A stretch of DNA of 58,065 nucleotides, from positions 1 to 58,065 of the forward strand of contig CALAPY010000107.1 of NCBI GenBank assembly GCA_937891015.1. The letters run 5' to 3'. The notes beneath the pieces are model-generated. The model did no database searches. It was not told the DNA's origin and saw nothing but the letters and a program-made list of their open reading frames with translations. Source of the DNA: UBA2108 sp002713215 (GTDB lineage Bacteria; Bacteroidota; Bacteroidia; Flavobacteriales_G; Salibacteraceae). Shown one piece after another: positions 18,548 to 26,332 of this stretch (its first letter is position 1; the number at the start of each line of letters is the position of its first letter). The position numbers were made by a program, and so were the translations under genes.

Positions 18548-19533
18548 TAACGCTTGATATAGTTGCTAAAATTGTTGTGCTCTTTGGCATATAATTCTTC
18601 ATCCGATAAGGACCTGAAATAATCGTACGTAATTTTTAGCCCTTCTGCTCTGTCGATTTTTGGTTCCCAGTTTAAAACTGACCTGGCTTTACTTATTTCC
18701 GGCTGCCGTTGCTTAGGATCATTAACCGGAAGGTCTTCAAAGATTATTTTTTGTGATGTTCCGGTTAATTTGATGATCTCCTCGGCAAACTCCAGAATAC
18801 TAATTTCATCAGGGTTTCCAATATTCATAGGTTGATCATAGTCCGATAGCAGCAGGCGATAAATTCCTTCCACCAAATCATCAACAAAACAAAAAGAGCG
18901 AGTCTGTGATCCATCACCAAATACCGTAATATTTTCACCCCGAAGCGCTTGTCCTATAAAAGCAGGTAGTACTCGTCCATCGTTCAGACGCATTCTGGGT
19001 CCGTAAGTATTAAAAATCCTTACCATCCTGGTTTCGACTCCATGAAATGTATTGTAGGCCATGGTAATTGCCTCTTGAAAACGCTTAGCCTCGTCATAAA
19101 CTCCTCGTGGGCCTACAGGATTTACATTCCCCCAATAGCCCTCAGTTTGTGGATGCACGGTTGGGTCACCATAAACTTCAGAAGTAGAAGCAACAATAAT
19201 TCTGGCGTTCTTTGCCTTAGCCAGTCCAAGCAAATTATGAGTTCCCAAGGAACTTACCTTAAGCGTTTGAATAGGAATTTTTAAGTAATCAATTGGACTT
19301 GCAGGAGATGCAAAATGCAGAATGTACTTTAAATCACCAGGTATATGAACAAAATTGGAGACATCATGATTGTAGAATTTAAACTGCTCCAATTCAAAAA
19401 GATGCTCAATGTTCTTAAGGTTTCCAGTAATGAGGTTATCCATTCCAATGACGGCATACCCCTCTTTGATGAACCGGTCGCACAAATGAGAGCCTAGAAA
19501 TCCCGCCGCTCCTGTGATTAGTACTTTTTCCAT
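18547..19533 (-). CDS. UDP-glucuronate decarboxylase-like SDR (UDP-xylose synthase)
   Basis: 328 aa extended SDR: GAAGFLGSH at 8-16, SEVYGD with E119, and catalytic Y146/K150 (YDEAK). The HFASPASPIDY and GPRGVYDEAKR segments are hallmarks of UXS, which decarboxylates UDP-glucuronate to UDP-xylose. The gene immediately upstream encodes UDP-glucose dehydrogenase, which makes UDP-glucuronate. The two overlap by one base (TAATG), so a two-step UDP-glucose to UDP-xylose route is well supported. Downstream it overlaps the acetyltransferase in the same way. Confidence 0.9.
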   Translation of the reverse strand: MEKVLITGAAGFLGSHLCDRFIKEGYAVIGMDNLITGNLKNIEHLFELEQFKFYNHDVSNFVHIPGDLKYILHFASPASPIDYLKIPIQTLKVSSLGTHNLLGLAKAKNARIIVASTSEVYGDPTVHPQTEGYWGNVNPVGPRGVYDEAKRFQEAITMAYNTFHGVETRMVRIFNTYGPRMRLNDGRVLPAFIGQALRGENITVFGDGSQTRSFCFVDDLVEGIYRLLLSDYDQPMNIGNPDEISILEFAEEIIKLTGTSQKIIFEDLPVNDPKQRQPEISKARSVLNWEPKIDRAEGLKITYDYFRSLSDEELYAKEHNNFSNYIKR

Positions 19534-20831
19534 TATCTTCCTATACTAAAGTAATCAAAACCCAACCCTTCGACCTCCACTTTATCGTACAAATTCCTTC
19601 CGTCAAATATTACGTTTGATGACATTCCGTCTTTAATTCGATTAAAATCTGGAGAACGAAAGACTTGCCATTCCGTACAAATTAAAAGTGCGTCGGCATC
19701 CTGAAGTGCTGAATATTGGTCATCTGCATATTCAATTTTGTCTCCTAAAACCCCTTTTACATTTTCCATGGCTTCCGGGTCAAAGGCAACAACATTTGCT
19801 CCTGCTTTTAGCAGACTGTCAATGTTGTAAAGCGAAGGTGCCTCTCGAATATCATCGGTGTTAGCTTTAAAAGCTAATCCCCAAACGGCAATCTTTTTTC
19901 CTGTCAGATCATTTTTAAAGTAGTCTTTTATTCTCGGGACTAGTAGCGTTTTTTGTTTTTGATTGACATCCATTACGGCATCCAGTATCTGAAAATTGTA
20001 ATTTACTTCCAGTGATGATTTCATTAGTGCCTGTACATCTTTTGGGAAACATGATCCACCGTAGCCAATTCCCGGGAAAAGGAATCGTTTTCCAATTCTT
20101 TCGTCAGAACCAATACCAATACGAACTTGATCTACATTGGCGCCAACAAGTTCACAAACGTTGGCAATTTCGTTCATGAAAGTAATCTTAGTAGCCAGAA
20201 AAGCATTTGCCGCATATTTAGTTAATTCAGCAGATTTTCTATCCATGTAAATAATAGGGTTACCCTGTCTGACAAAAGGTCGGTATAAATGGTCTAGTTG
20301 TTCTTTTGCTTTTTCAGATTCTACACCAATCACAACCCGGTCTGGCTTCATGAAATCCTCAACCGCAAAGCCCTCACGTAAAAATTCAGGATTAGAAACA
20401 ACATCGAATTCTACAGAAGTATTTTTTGAAATAGCCTTATTAACTTTGTCAGCTGTTCCGACGGGTACAGTACTCTTATCGATTACAATTTTGTAATCTG
20501 TAATTATTTTGCCCAATTCGTCAGCAACTCCAAGTATATAACTTAAGTCAGCGGATCCATCTTCACCTGGAGGAGTTGGCAGTGCTAAAAAGATAAATAG
20601 CGAATCGTCAATTGCCTCCTTCAAATCAGTGGTAAATGATAATCTTCCTTGTTTGATGTTTCGTTCAAAAAGAGACTCCAGCCCGGGCTCAAAAATGGGT
20701 ACAATCCCATCCTTCATTTTTTGCACTTTATCTGCGTCAATATCTACACAGATAACATCATTTCCCGTTTCAGCCAGGCACGTACCCGTGACTAACCCTA
20801 CGTATCCTGTTCCAACAACAGCTACTTTCAT
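19533..20831 (-). CDS. ugd: UDP-glucose 6-dehydrogenase
   Basis: 432 aa. NAD-binding VVGTGYVGL at 5-13, IFEPGLE, the SNPEFLREG substrate loop near 146-154 and catalytic C261 in GYGGSCFPKDV identify UDP-glucose dehydrogenase. It oxidises UDP-glucose twice to UDP-glucuronate. Full length. It lies 8 nt after the DegT aminotransferase and overlaps the UDP-xylose synthase-like gene by one base, implying coordinated synthesis of uronate and pentose precursors for exopolysaccharide or LPS. Confidence 0.95.
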   Translation of the reverse strand: MKVAVVGTGYVGLVTGTCLAETGNDVICVDIDADKVQKMKDGIVPIFEPGLESLFERNIKQGRLSFTTDLKEAIDDSLFIFLALPTPPGEDGSADLSYILGVADELGKIITDYKIVIDKSTVPVGTADKVNKAISKNTSVEFDVVSNPEFLREGFAVEDFMKPDRVVIGVESEKAKEQLDHLYRPFVRQGNPIIYMDRKSAELTKYAANAFLATKITFMNEIANVCELVGANVDQVRIGIGSDERIGKRFLFPGIGYGGSCFPKDVQALMKSSLEVNYNFQILDAVMDVNQKQKTLLVPRIKDYFKNDLTGKKIAVWGLAFKANTDDIREAPSLYNIDSLLKAGANVVAFDPEAMENVKGVLGDKIEYADDQYSALQDADALLICTEWQVFRSPDFNRIKDGMSSNVIFDGRNLYDKVEVEGLGFDYFSIGR

Positions 20832-20839
20832 TATAGTTT

Positions 20840-21970
20840 TTATTTATTGATAAATTCAATTACCGAAGAGGTAATGTATTCTAGTTGTTCATTGTCTAAT
20901 TCTGTATGCATTGGAAGCGAGAAAACCCGTTCAGTTAAATAGTCGGTATTAGATAGGCTTACTCGTTCCTCATAAACATCTTTAAAAGACCCTTGTTTAT
21001 GATTGGGTAGTGGATAATAAATATTGGAAGGAATTTCTTTGCTTGCAAGGTATTCCATTAATCCATCTCGATCCACTCCGTGCAATATCAAGGTATATTG
21101 ATGGAACCCATGGTCACTCCATTCTTCAATAATTGGAGTTTCCAATGCTTTATACGGTTCAAATGCTTTGTTATAATATTCTGCAGCTGAATTTCTAGCC
21201 GCCAGGTATTCGTCAAGGTGTCTGAGCTTAATTCTAAGTATTGCGGCTTGAATACTATCAAGTCGTGAATTAACTCCGATAATTTCGTGGTAATAGCGCT
21301 TGGTTTGGCCATGATTGGAAACCATTCTAATTTTCGACGCCAATTCATCATCGTTTGTCATTATTGCACCACCATCTCCATAGCAACCTAAATTTTTGGA
21401 AGGAAAAAATGAAGTACAACCCACGGCTCCAATTGTTCCAACTTTTTTAGTTGTTCCATTGCTAAACGTGAAATTGCTTCCAATAGCTTGAGCTGTATCT
21501 TCTACCACTGGTATTCCAAATTCATCGGCTACTTTCATAATTTCTTCCATGTTGGCACAATGTCCATACAGGTGAACAGGAACTATGGCTTTGGTTTTAT
21601 CGGTAATAGCATTGCGAAGAGAATCAATATCAACGGTAAAATTTCGCTTATCAACATCAATAAAGACGGCAGTTAAATTGAGCAACCCGATTACCTCTGC
21701 CGTAGCGATGTATGTAAAGCTTGGCGAAATAACCTCATCACCTGGCTTTAAACCTAATGCCATTAGTGAAATTTGCAAAGCATCGGTTCCATTTGCACAT
21801 GGGATGACATGTTTTACATCCAGGTATTCCTCAAATTCCTTTTGAAACGATTTAACCTCTGGTCCGTTGATGTAAGCTGTTGAACTTATGACATTTAGAA
21901 CGGATTCATTTACCTCTGTTTTGATTTTTTCAAACTGAGTTTTAAGGTCAACCAACTGAAGTTTTTTCAT
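20840..21970 (-). CDS. DegT/DnrJ/EryC1/StrS sugar aminotransferase (WbpE-like)
   Basis: 376 aa PLP-dependent aminotransferase. The PLP lysine is K192 in SFFPSKNLGCYGDGG, the classic motif of sugar aminotransferases. ANGTDALQ near 59-66 and VVEDTAQAIG near 155-164 are also typical. In context it probably transaminates a 3-keto UDP-sugar (WbpE role). First gene of the six-gene cluster, with its own upstream promoter back-to-back with the plus-strand promoter at 21989-22015. Confidence 0.88.
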   Translation of the reverse strand: MKKLQLVDLKTQFEKIKTEVNESVLNVISSTAYINGPEVKSFQKEFEEYLDVKHVIPCANGTDALQISLMALGLKPGDEVISPSFTYIATAEVIGLLNLTAVFIDVDKRNFTVDIDSLRNAITDKTKAIVPVHLYGHCANMEEIMKVADEFGIPVVEDTAQAIGSNFTFSNGTTKKVGTIGAVGCTSFFPSKNLGCYGDGGAIMTNDDELASKIRMVSNHGQTKRYYHEIIGVNSRLDSIQAAILRIKLRHLDEYLAARNSAAEYYNKAFEPYKALETPIIEEWSDHGFHQYTLILHGVDRDGLMEYLASKEIPSNIYYPLPNHKQGSFKDVYEERVSLSNTDYLTERVFSLPMHTELDNEQLEYITSSVIEFINK

Positions 21971-21988
21971 AGTAATTAATCCAAATTT

Positions 21989-22015
21989 TTGGGACTGCGA
22001 ATATAGTTAAATTTG
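21989..22015 (+). promoter_or_regulatory. Promoter of the outer-membrane protein gene at 22052
   Basis: TTG at 21989-21991, a 16-nt spacer, and TAAATTTG at 22008-22015. An in-frame TTG at 22013 is part of this -7 box, which argues that it is not a start codon. Confidence 0.5.
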
Positions 22016-22024
22016 AAGCCTCAA
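21998..22024 (-). promoter_or_regulatory. Promoter of the nucleotide-sugar cluster
   Basis: On the minus strand TATATTCG (22005-21998) is one base off TAnnTTTG. A TTG lies 16 nt upstream at 22024-22022. It overlaps the divergent plus-strand promoter, so the two may interfere. Confidence 0.4.
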
Positions 22025-22051
22025 AAAGAGGTTTTGAACCTTAGATTACTT

Positions 22052-22822
22052 ATGAATAACTTAAAAAATATACTGCACAGCTTTGTTTTTATACTTCTTA
22101 TGTTAGGGATGGTTAATTCCGGTTCAGCGCAGAAGAGTATAAGGGATTCAGCGATTATTATTCCTCATATCGATTTGGTTTATTCATTTCAGTTACCAGC
22201 GGGTGATTTGGTCAATCGTTTTGGTTTTTATCACACCATCGGAGGGGCTTTTTATGTTAAGGACAGAAAAGGCTTTGTATATGGATTTGATGGGCAGGTT
22301 CAATTTGGTGATCAACTTAAGGAAGATCCAATAACTAATTTTACGACTTCGAATAATCAGGTTATTAACGGTGATGGTAATTATGCGACAATGAAAGGCT
22401 CAATGAGGGGGTTCAGGTTTACCGGGCAATTTGGAAAAGTGTTTAATATACTGTCACCTAATCCGAATAGTGGACTAAAGGTAATAGTTGGGGCCGGTTT
22501 TTGGCAGCACAGAATACGGGTAGAGGATACAGAGAATAAGGTCGCACAGGTTAAGTTTCCATACCAAAATGGATACGATAGAATGACCAATGGCTTTATG
22601 CTAACCGAATTTGTGGGGTACCAGTTTTTTAGTGAATCGCGCTTAGTTAATTTTTACTTTGGAGTCGAATTTAATCAAGGATTTACTAAGAATAGAAGGA
22701 AATACAATTTTTCCGAAAAGAGAAGGGACGATCGAAGTAGGTTGGATTTGTCTTATGGTTTTAAGCTCGGTTGGGTAATTCCAATGTATAGAAGAGCTCC
22801 TAAAGAATTCTACTATAACTAG
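22052..22822 (+). CDS. Predicted outer-membrane beta-barrel protein (unrecognised family)
   Basis: 256 aa from the ATG at 22052; the upstream frame extension overlaps the promoter and was dropped. A signal peptide ends near GSAQ (about residue 26). The mature part alternates aromatic and polar residues (GGAFYVKDRKGFVYGFDGQ-type strands) and is rich in Gly, Phe and Tyr, fitting a small outer-membrane barrel of about 10-12 strands. I do not recognise a named function. Similar proteins are often encoded next to waaA in Flavobacteriales, so an envelope or LPS-related role is plausible but unproven. Confidence 0.75.
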   Translation: MNNLKNILHSFVFILLMLGMVNSGSAQKSIRDSAIIIPHIDLVYSFQLPAGDLVNRFGFYHTIGGAFYVKDRKGFVYGFDGQVQFGDQLKEDPITNFTTSNNQVINGDGNYATMKGSMRGFRFTGQFGKVFNILSPNPNSGLKVIVGAGFWQHRIRVEDTENKVAQVKFPYQNGYDRMTNGFMLTEFVGYQFFSESRLVNFYFGVEFNQGFTKNRRKYNFSEKRRDDRSRLDLSYGFKLGWVIPMYRRAPKEFYYN

Positions 22823-22860
22823 TACAGGCAGACGGTATAAACTTGAACATTAATATCAAA

Positions 22861-22888
22861 TTTGACCGCTGAATTAAAGATACTTTTA
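22861..22888 (+). promoter_or_regulatory. Promoter of waaA (possibly leaderless)
   Basis: TTTG at 22861-22864, a 16-nt spacer, TACTTTTA at 22881-22888, then GCCGA and the ATG at 22894. With transcription starting 4-6 nt after the -7 box, the message would have almost no 5' leader. Confidence 0.5.
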
Positions 22889-22893
22889 GCCGA

Positions 22894-24147
22894 ATGAAAC
22901 TTATTTATTCTCTTGTTCTTAAGGTGTATCGAGCTGGAATTGGACTTGCTTCTTTGTTTAACCCAAAAGCAAAAAGGTGGATTCTGGGTCGAAGGAATTG
23001 GAGGAAGAACATGCGAGTAGAACTTTCACAATTGAAAGTTCGTCCAATTTGGATACATGTTTCTTCAGTGGGTGAATTTGAGCAGGGAATACCAATTCTG
23101 AAGGAGTTAAGATCTGATTCTTCGAAGGCTGTGGTTGTACTTACTTTTTTCTCTCCTTCAGGCTACGAACAATTGAAAGATACTGACCTGGCTGATTTTG
23201 TGTTTTACTTACCTCTTGATAGTCCAAACAATGCAAAGGATTTCGTAAGTATTGTCAACCCTAAAGCAGCCATATTCATTAAATATGAATTTTGGTTTTT
23301 CTACTTTCAGGAACTTGCTTCGAAAGGTATTCCATTCGCTATGATAAGTGCCAAATTAAGGAAGGATCAATTGTTTTTTAAATGGTATGGAAGGGGTTAT
23401 CGCAAAATTCTTTTTCTACCCAGTTTCTATTTTGTACAAGATAAAGAAACAAAAGCCCTGTTACAAGACATTGGTATATCCAATGTTATGATTAGCGGAG
23501 ATACCAGGGTAGATCGGGTAAACAATGTGCTTGAGTCGCAAAAAGAGCTGCTCGTGGTGAAGGAATTCAAGTCCGATAAACCTGTTTTTATTGTTGGTAG
23601 TGCCTGGAAAAAGGAACTCGATTTTGTTTCGGAAGCAATAAACCTTGGCTATCTCGATGACTGGAAAATCATAGTTGCACCTCATGAAATAAAGGACTCT
23701 AAAATTGAGTTCTTTAGAAATTCATTATCCGTAAAATCAGTTCGTTATTTTCAAACCCCAACTTCTAACGACCTTAAAAATGCCAATGTCTTAATTATCG
23801 ATGGTATAGGTATACTTAAATACATTTATAAGTATTGTGATTTGGCTCTTATAGGTGGGGGGTTTATTGATGGAATTCATAATATACTTGAACCTGCTGC
23901 GTTTGGTGTGCCTTCAATTTTCGGACCTAACCATCATAAATTTCCAGAGGCCGAAATATTGATTAAGAGAAACGCGTGTTTTGTAGTTCAAAATAAGACT
24001 GAGTTCTCAGTAACACTAAATGGGTTAGTAAAGGACAGAAGTAAACTCGATCAGGCATCTAAAGGTTGTTCAGCATTCATTAATGAAAACAAGGGCGCTA
24101 CACAACATCTTATGAAGAAGTTAAAGGAGGTTCTGTATGTGGAATAA
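22894..24147 (+). CDS. waaA: 3-deoxy-D-manno-octulosonic acid transferase
   Basis: 417 aa GT-B glycosyltransferase that transfers Kdo from CMP-Kdo to lipid IVA at the inner membrane. A membrane-associated N-terminus (MKLIYSLVLKVYRAG) is followed by FNPKAKRW. The catalytic-base glutamate is E61 in HVSSVGEFEQG. The C-terminal half carries the CMP-Kdo site (GGGFIDGIHNILEPAAFGVP). The start is fixed by the conserved N-terminus although the -7 box lies only 5 nt before it. A ribosome site inside its 3' end serves crcB, which overlaps by 11 nt. Confidence 0.95.
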   Translation: MKLIYSLVLKVYRAGIGLASLFNPKAKRWILGRRNWRKNMRVELSQLKVRPIWIHVSSVGEFEQGIPILKELRSDSSKAVVVLTFFSPSGYEQLKDTDLADFVFYLPLDSPNNAKDFVSIVNPKAAIFIKYEFWFFYFQELASKGIPFAMISAKLRKDQLFFKWYGRGYRKILFLPSFYFVQDKETKALLQDIGISNVMISGDTRVDRVNNVLESQKELLVVKEFKSDKPVFIVGSAWKKELDFVSEAINLGYLDDWKIIVAPHEIKDSKIEFFRNSLSVKSVRYFQTPTSNDLKNANVLIIDGIGILKYIYKYCDLALIGGGFIDGIHNILEPAAFGVPSIFGPNHHKFPEAEILIKRNACFVVQNKTEFSVTLNGLVKDRSKLDQASKGCSAFINENKGATQHLMKKLKEVLYVE

Positions 24148-24508
24148 TTTCCTGCTTATTTTCCTGGGTGGCGGACTGGGAAGCGTTTTGCGCTTTGTTA
24201 TTGCTCAATACATCACCAGAAAGATAGAGTCGGGTATACCTTGGGGGACACTTGTAGTAAATATTGCAGGAAGTTTAATACTGGGTGCGTTGACTGGATT
24301 TATTCATAAAATGAATCTTTCCGGATCTCAATACACCATCTTTTTTACTATCGGTTTTTGCGGAGGGTTTACAACCTTCTCCACTTTTGCATTTGAGAAT
24401 ATGCAGTTAATCAAGAATGGGGATTGGACACAGGTTATCCTTTATACCCTAGCATCTGTCATTTTAGGAATATTGGCTGCATTCGTAGGCTTTGCTTTGT
24501 TGAAATAG
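24137..24508 (+). CDS. crcB: Fluoride ion exporter CrcB/Fluc
   Basis: 123 aa with four hydrophobic helices. The family hallmarks GGGLGSVLRF, GTLVVNIAGS and GFCGGFTTFSTFAFE (the central break and F-box phenylalanines) are all present. CrcB forms an antiparallel dimeric fluoride channel in the inner membrane. The start overlaps waaA by 11 nt and is preceded by AAAGGAGGTT, one of the strongest ribosome sites in the window. No fluoride riboswitch is visible because the 5' region is waaA coding sequence. It converges on the minus-strand gene at 24511. Confidence 0.95.
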   Translation: MWNNFLLIFLGGGLGSVLRFVIAQYITRKIESGIPWGTLVVNIAGSLILGALTGFIHKMNLSGSQYTIFFTIGFCGGFTTFSTFAFENMQLIKNGDWTQVILYTLASVILGILAAFVGFALLK

Positions 24509-24510
24509 AA

Positions 24511-26148
24511 TTATTGAAGAATTCCTTCCTTGTATTTTTCTTCCTTGCTCACTTCGCCGTTTCTTAAGTACCAAGTTGACTTTCCGTGACGAACCCCATC
24601 TTTGATCTTAAATTCAAGCTTAGGCCTTTCTGGACCATACCATAGCAGATATTCTCCTTTTAGTACCGGATTGCCATTTATTTTTTCCACAAAGGTTTCC
24701 TTGGTTTGAATACCATCTTTAAATTCAATTTTCCAGATGATGGAGGCATTATAAAAATAGTCCCAAATACCATTCTTAATATTCATTTTATAAACTCCGG
24801 AAAATTCAACTGATCCACCTTTTTTGACCATGCAGCCTCCATTTAATACGAATACTGAGGTGTCCTTTCCCTTTTCCTTAAATAACTTCATAAAAGTATT
24901 GTGATCAAATCCTTTTTCACCAGGTGTGTAAAGCAAGGTCTTTACCTCTACACTATCATCAAACAGCTCTTCCGATACAATCTCGATGTCATTCTCATTG
25001 AAGGTGAAATCGAGGTTTAAAACGTCAACTTCTACATCATTATATTCCGTTATACGAGTGAGTTGATCATCTTCAAAGAGTTTTGAAACCCCTACATAGC
25101 CACGGTAGTTAAAGTACTTCCATTCACCAGTTTTCTTGCCATTATCATACTGTTCTTCTCGAAGCGCCTTTCCATTTTCATCCGAGTATTTCCAGGTTTT
25201 ATTTTTTTTTCCAACGGCGTATGTTCCTTCAAGGATAACATGTTCCCCTACCTGTTTTTTGTAGGGTCCATTAAGTTTATCTTCTAGGTAGGTTTTGGTT
25301 TCTTTTTCTTTGGTTGAAGGAGTAAAATAGGTCCATTGACTTACTTTTTTGCCATCGCTATAGGTTCCTTTTTCTATTACTGTACCCTTGCCATTTTTTT
25401 TGATGTAAGTTCCTAGCAATCTTCCATTTTGCCAAGGAATCTGCTCATATTCATTTACCTTAACTGTATCAACACATCCAGTACCACAAGAATCGAATCG
25501 GTAGTGAAAGTATTTTTTTTCATTCCCGGTTTTAACACCTTCGAAATATTGCGTTTCCAGCATAAGTACATCTTCGGATGATTTGTCATAGATATCATAG
25601 ACAAACCAGTGCTTGTGTTTTTTTCCATCTATATAATAGCCTGTTTTGTGCAATTTGCCATTATACAAAAAGGTCCATTGACCATACATTTTTCCACCGG
25701 TATATTGCCCAGAATCGATTGGCGTCCACACGACTGTTCCAGTGTTAGAGGGGGAAGAAACTTCCCTTTTGTAAACGCCTTCAAGAAGTGCATTCTTATA
25801 AGACCCAGCAATTCTTAACGAGTCCTGAACTTCAGTGAAAGGGCCGTTCAGCGTATCGTTCGTGTAGTTAAAGTATTGATATATAGATTTGTTATTCAAG
25901 CTGTCATATTCATAGTAATTCCACGTACCCTGCTTCTGATTATCCTTACTTGTACCTTCATAAGCAAGATTATTATTGACAAGGTAATAGGCTTTAACCG
26001 TTCCATTAACCAGGCTATTCTTAAAGGGATATACAATTTTGAGTTGTTGAGCCGAATCAATAAGGGTAACATTTCCCTTAGGAATCGTGTCTATTTGAGC
26101 AAAAAGGATGAATGGAGATAAAAGGAAAGTGATTAGAATAACTTTCAT
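24511..26148 (-). CDS. Exported MORN/YwqK-repeat protein
   Basis: 545 aa with a short signal peptide (MKVILITFLLSPFILFAQ). The mature protein is a long string of MORN-like units of about 20-25 residues with the pattern G(T/K)YxxGKKxGxWxYY (for example LEGTYAVGKKNKTWKYS, EEQYDNGKKTGEWKYF). The family is often auto-annotated as YwqK antitoxin, but no toxin gene is present and the protein is exported, so that name is misleading here. MORN repeats form extended beta-hairpin rods. The role is unknown; periplasmic or surface scaffold is an inference. It has its own promoter upstream. Confidence 0.85.
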   Translation of the reverse strand: MKVILITFLLSPFILFAQIDTIPKGNVTLIDSAQQLKIVYPFKNSLVNGTVKAYYLVNNNLAYEGTSKDNQKQGTWNYYEYDSLNNKSIYQYFNYTNDTLNGPFTEVQDSLRIAGSYKNALLEGVYKREVSSPSNTGTVVWTPIDSGQYTGGKMYGQWTFLYNGKLHKTGYYIDGKKHKHWFVYDIYDKSSEDVLMLETQYFEGVKTGNEKKYFHYRFDSCGTGCVDTVKVNEYEQIPWQNGRLLGTYIKKNGKGTVIEKGTYSDGKKVSQWTYFTPSTKEKETKTYLEDKLNGPYKKQVGEHVILEGTYAVGKKNKTWKYSDENGKALREEQYDNGKKTGEWKYFNYRGYVGVSKLFEDDQLTRITEYNDVEVDVLNLDFTFNENDIEIVSEELFDDSVEVKTLLYTPGEKGFDHNTFMKLFKEKGKDTSVFVLNGGCMVKKGGSVEFSGVYKMNIKNGIWDYFYNASIIWKIEFKDGIQTKETFVEKINGNPVLKGEYLLWYGPERPKLEFKIKDGVRHGKSTWYLRNGEVSKEEKYKEGILQ

Positions 26149-26176
26149 ATTTGAGTATTATGCTAAGATTACAAGG

Positions 26177-26205
26177 TAAAAGTATAAAGTCTCAGCACGC
26201 TACAA
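26177..26205 (-). promoter_or_regulatory. Promoter of the MORN-repeat gene
   Basis: On the minus strand TACTTTTA (26184-26177) has a TTG 18 nt upstream (26205-26203). The leader to the ATG at 26148 is about 25 nt. Confidence 0.55.
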
Positions 26206-26223
26206 TGAAATATTTGTCATGAT

Positions 26224-26275
26224 TTCCTGCAGAATTGTGCAAATTTTGAAGTAAAAAACTGTACCCCTGCAGGAA
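26224..26275. repeat. Spaced inverted repeat with CTGCAG cores
   Basis: TTCCTGCAG at 26224-26232 is exactly complementary to CTGCAGGAA at 26267-26275, with a 34-nt spacer. It lies in the gap between the MORN-repeat gene's promoter and the next gene's terminator. Function unknown; it could be a stem in a transcript or an operator pair. Confidence 0.45.
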
Positions 26276-26276
26276 T

Positions 26277-26312
26277 AAAAAGAAGGCAATGCGATTACAT
26301 TGCCTTCTTTTT
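26277..26312 (-). terminator. Terminator of the T9SS cargo gene at 26333
   Basis: A 10-bp stem, GAAGGCAATG with CATTGCCTTC and a CGATTA loop, flanked by A-tract and T-tract on both sides. It can act in either direction; on the minus strand it follows the stop at 26333 by about 20 nt. Confidence 0.85.
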
Positions 26313-26332
26313 GGTTAAATATATATTGATGG

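Noticed and set aside
22013..22051. TTG start for the outer-membrane gene, extending its N-terminus by 13 residues
   Set aside because: The TTG lies inside the TAAATTTG promoter box, and the extension would precede a normal signal peptide starting at the ATG 22052.
24000..24136. Fluoride riboswitch ahead of crcB
   Set aside because: The region is waaA coding sequence, and no fluoride aptamer motif was recognised.
24511..26148. YwqK-family antitoxin of a toxin-antitoxin system
   Set aside because: The protein has a signal peptide and MORN-like repeats, and there is no toxin gene next to it (the neighbours are crcB and the His-rich cargo gene). The antitoxin label is an annotation artefact of the repeat family.
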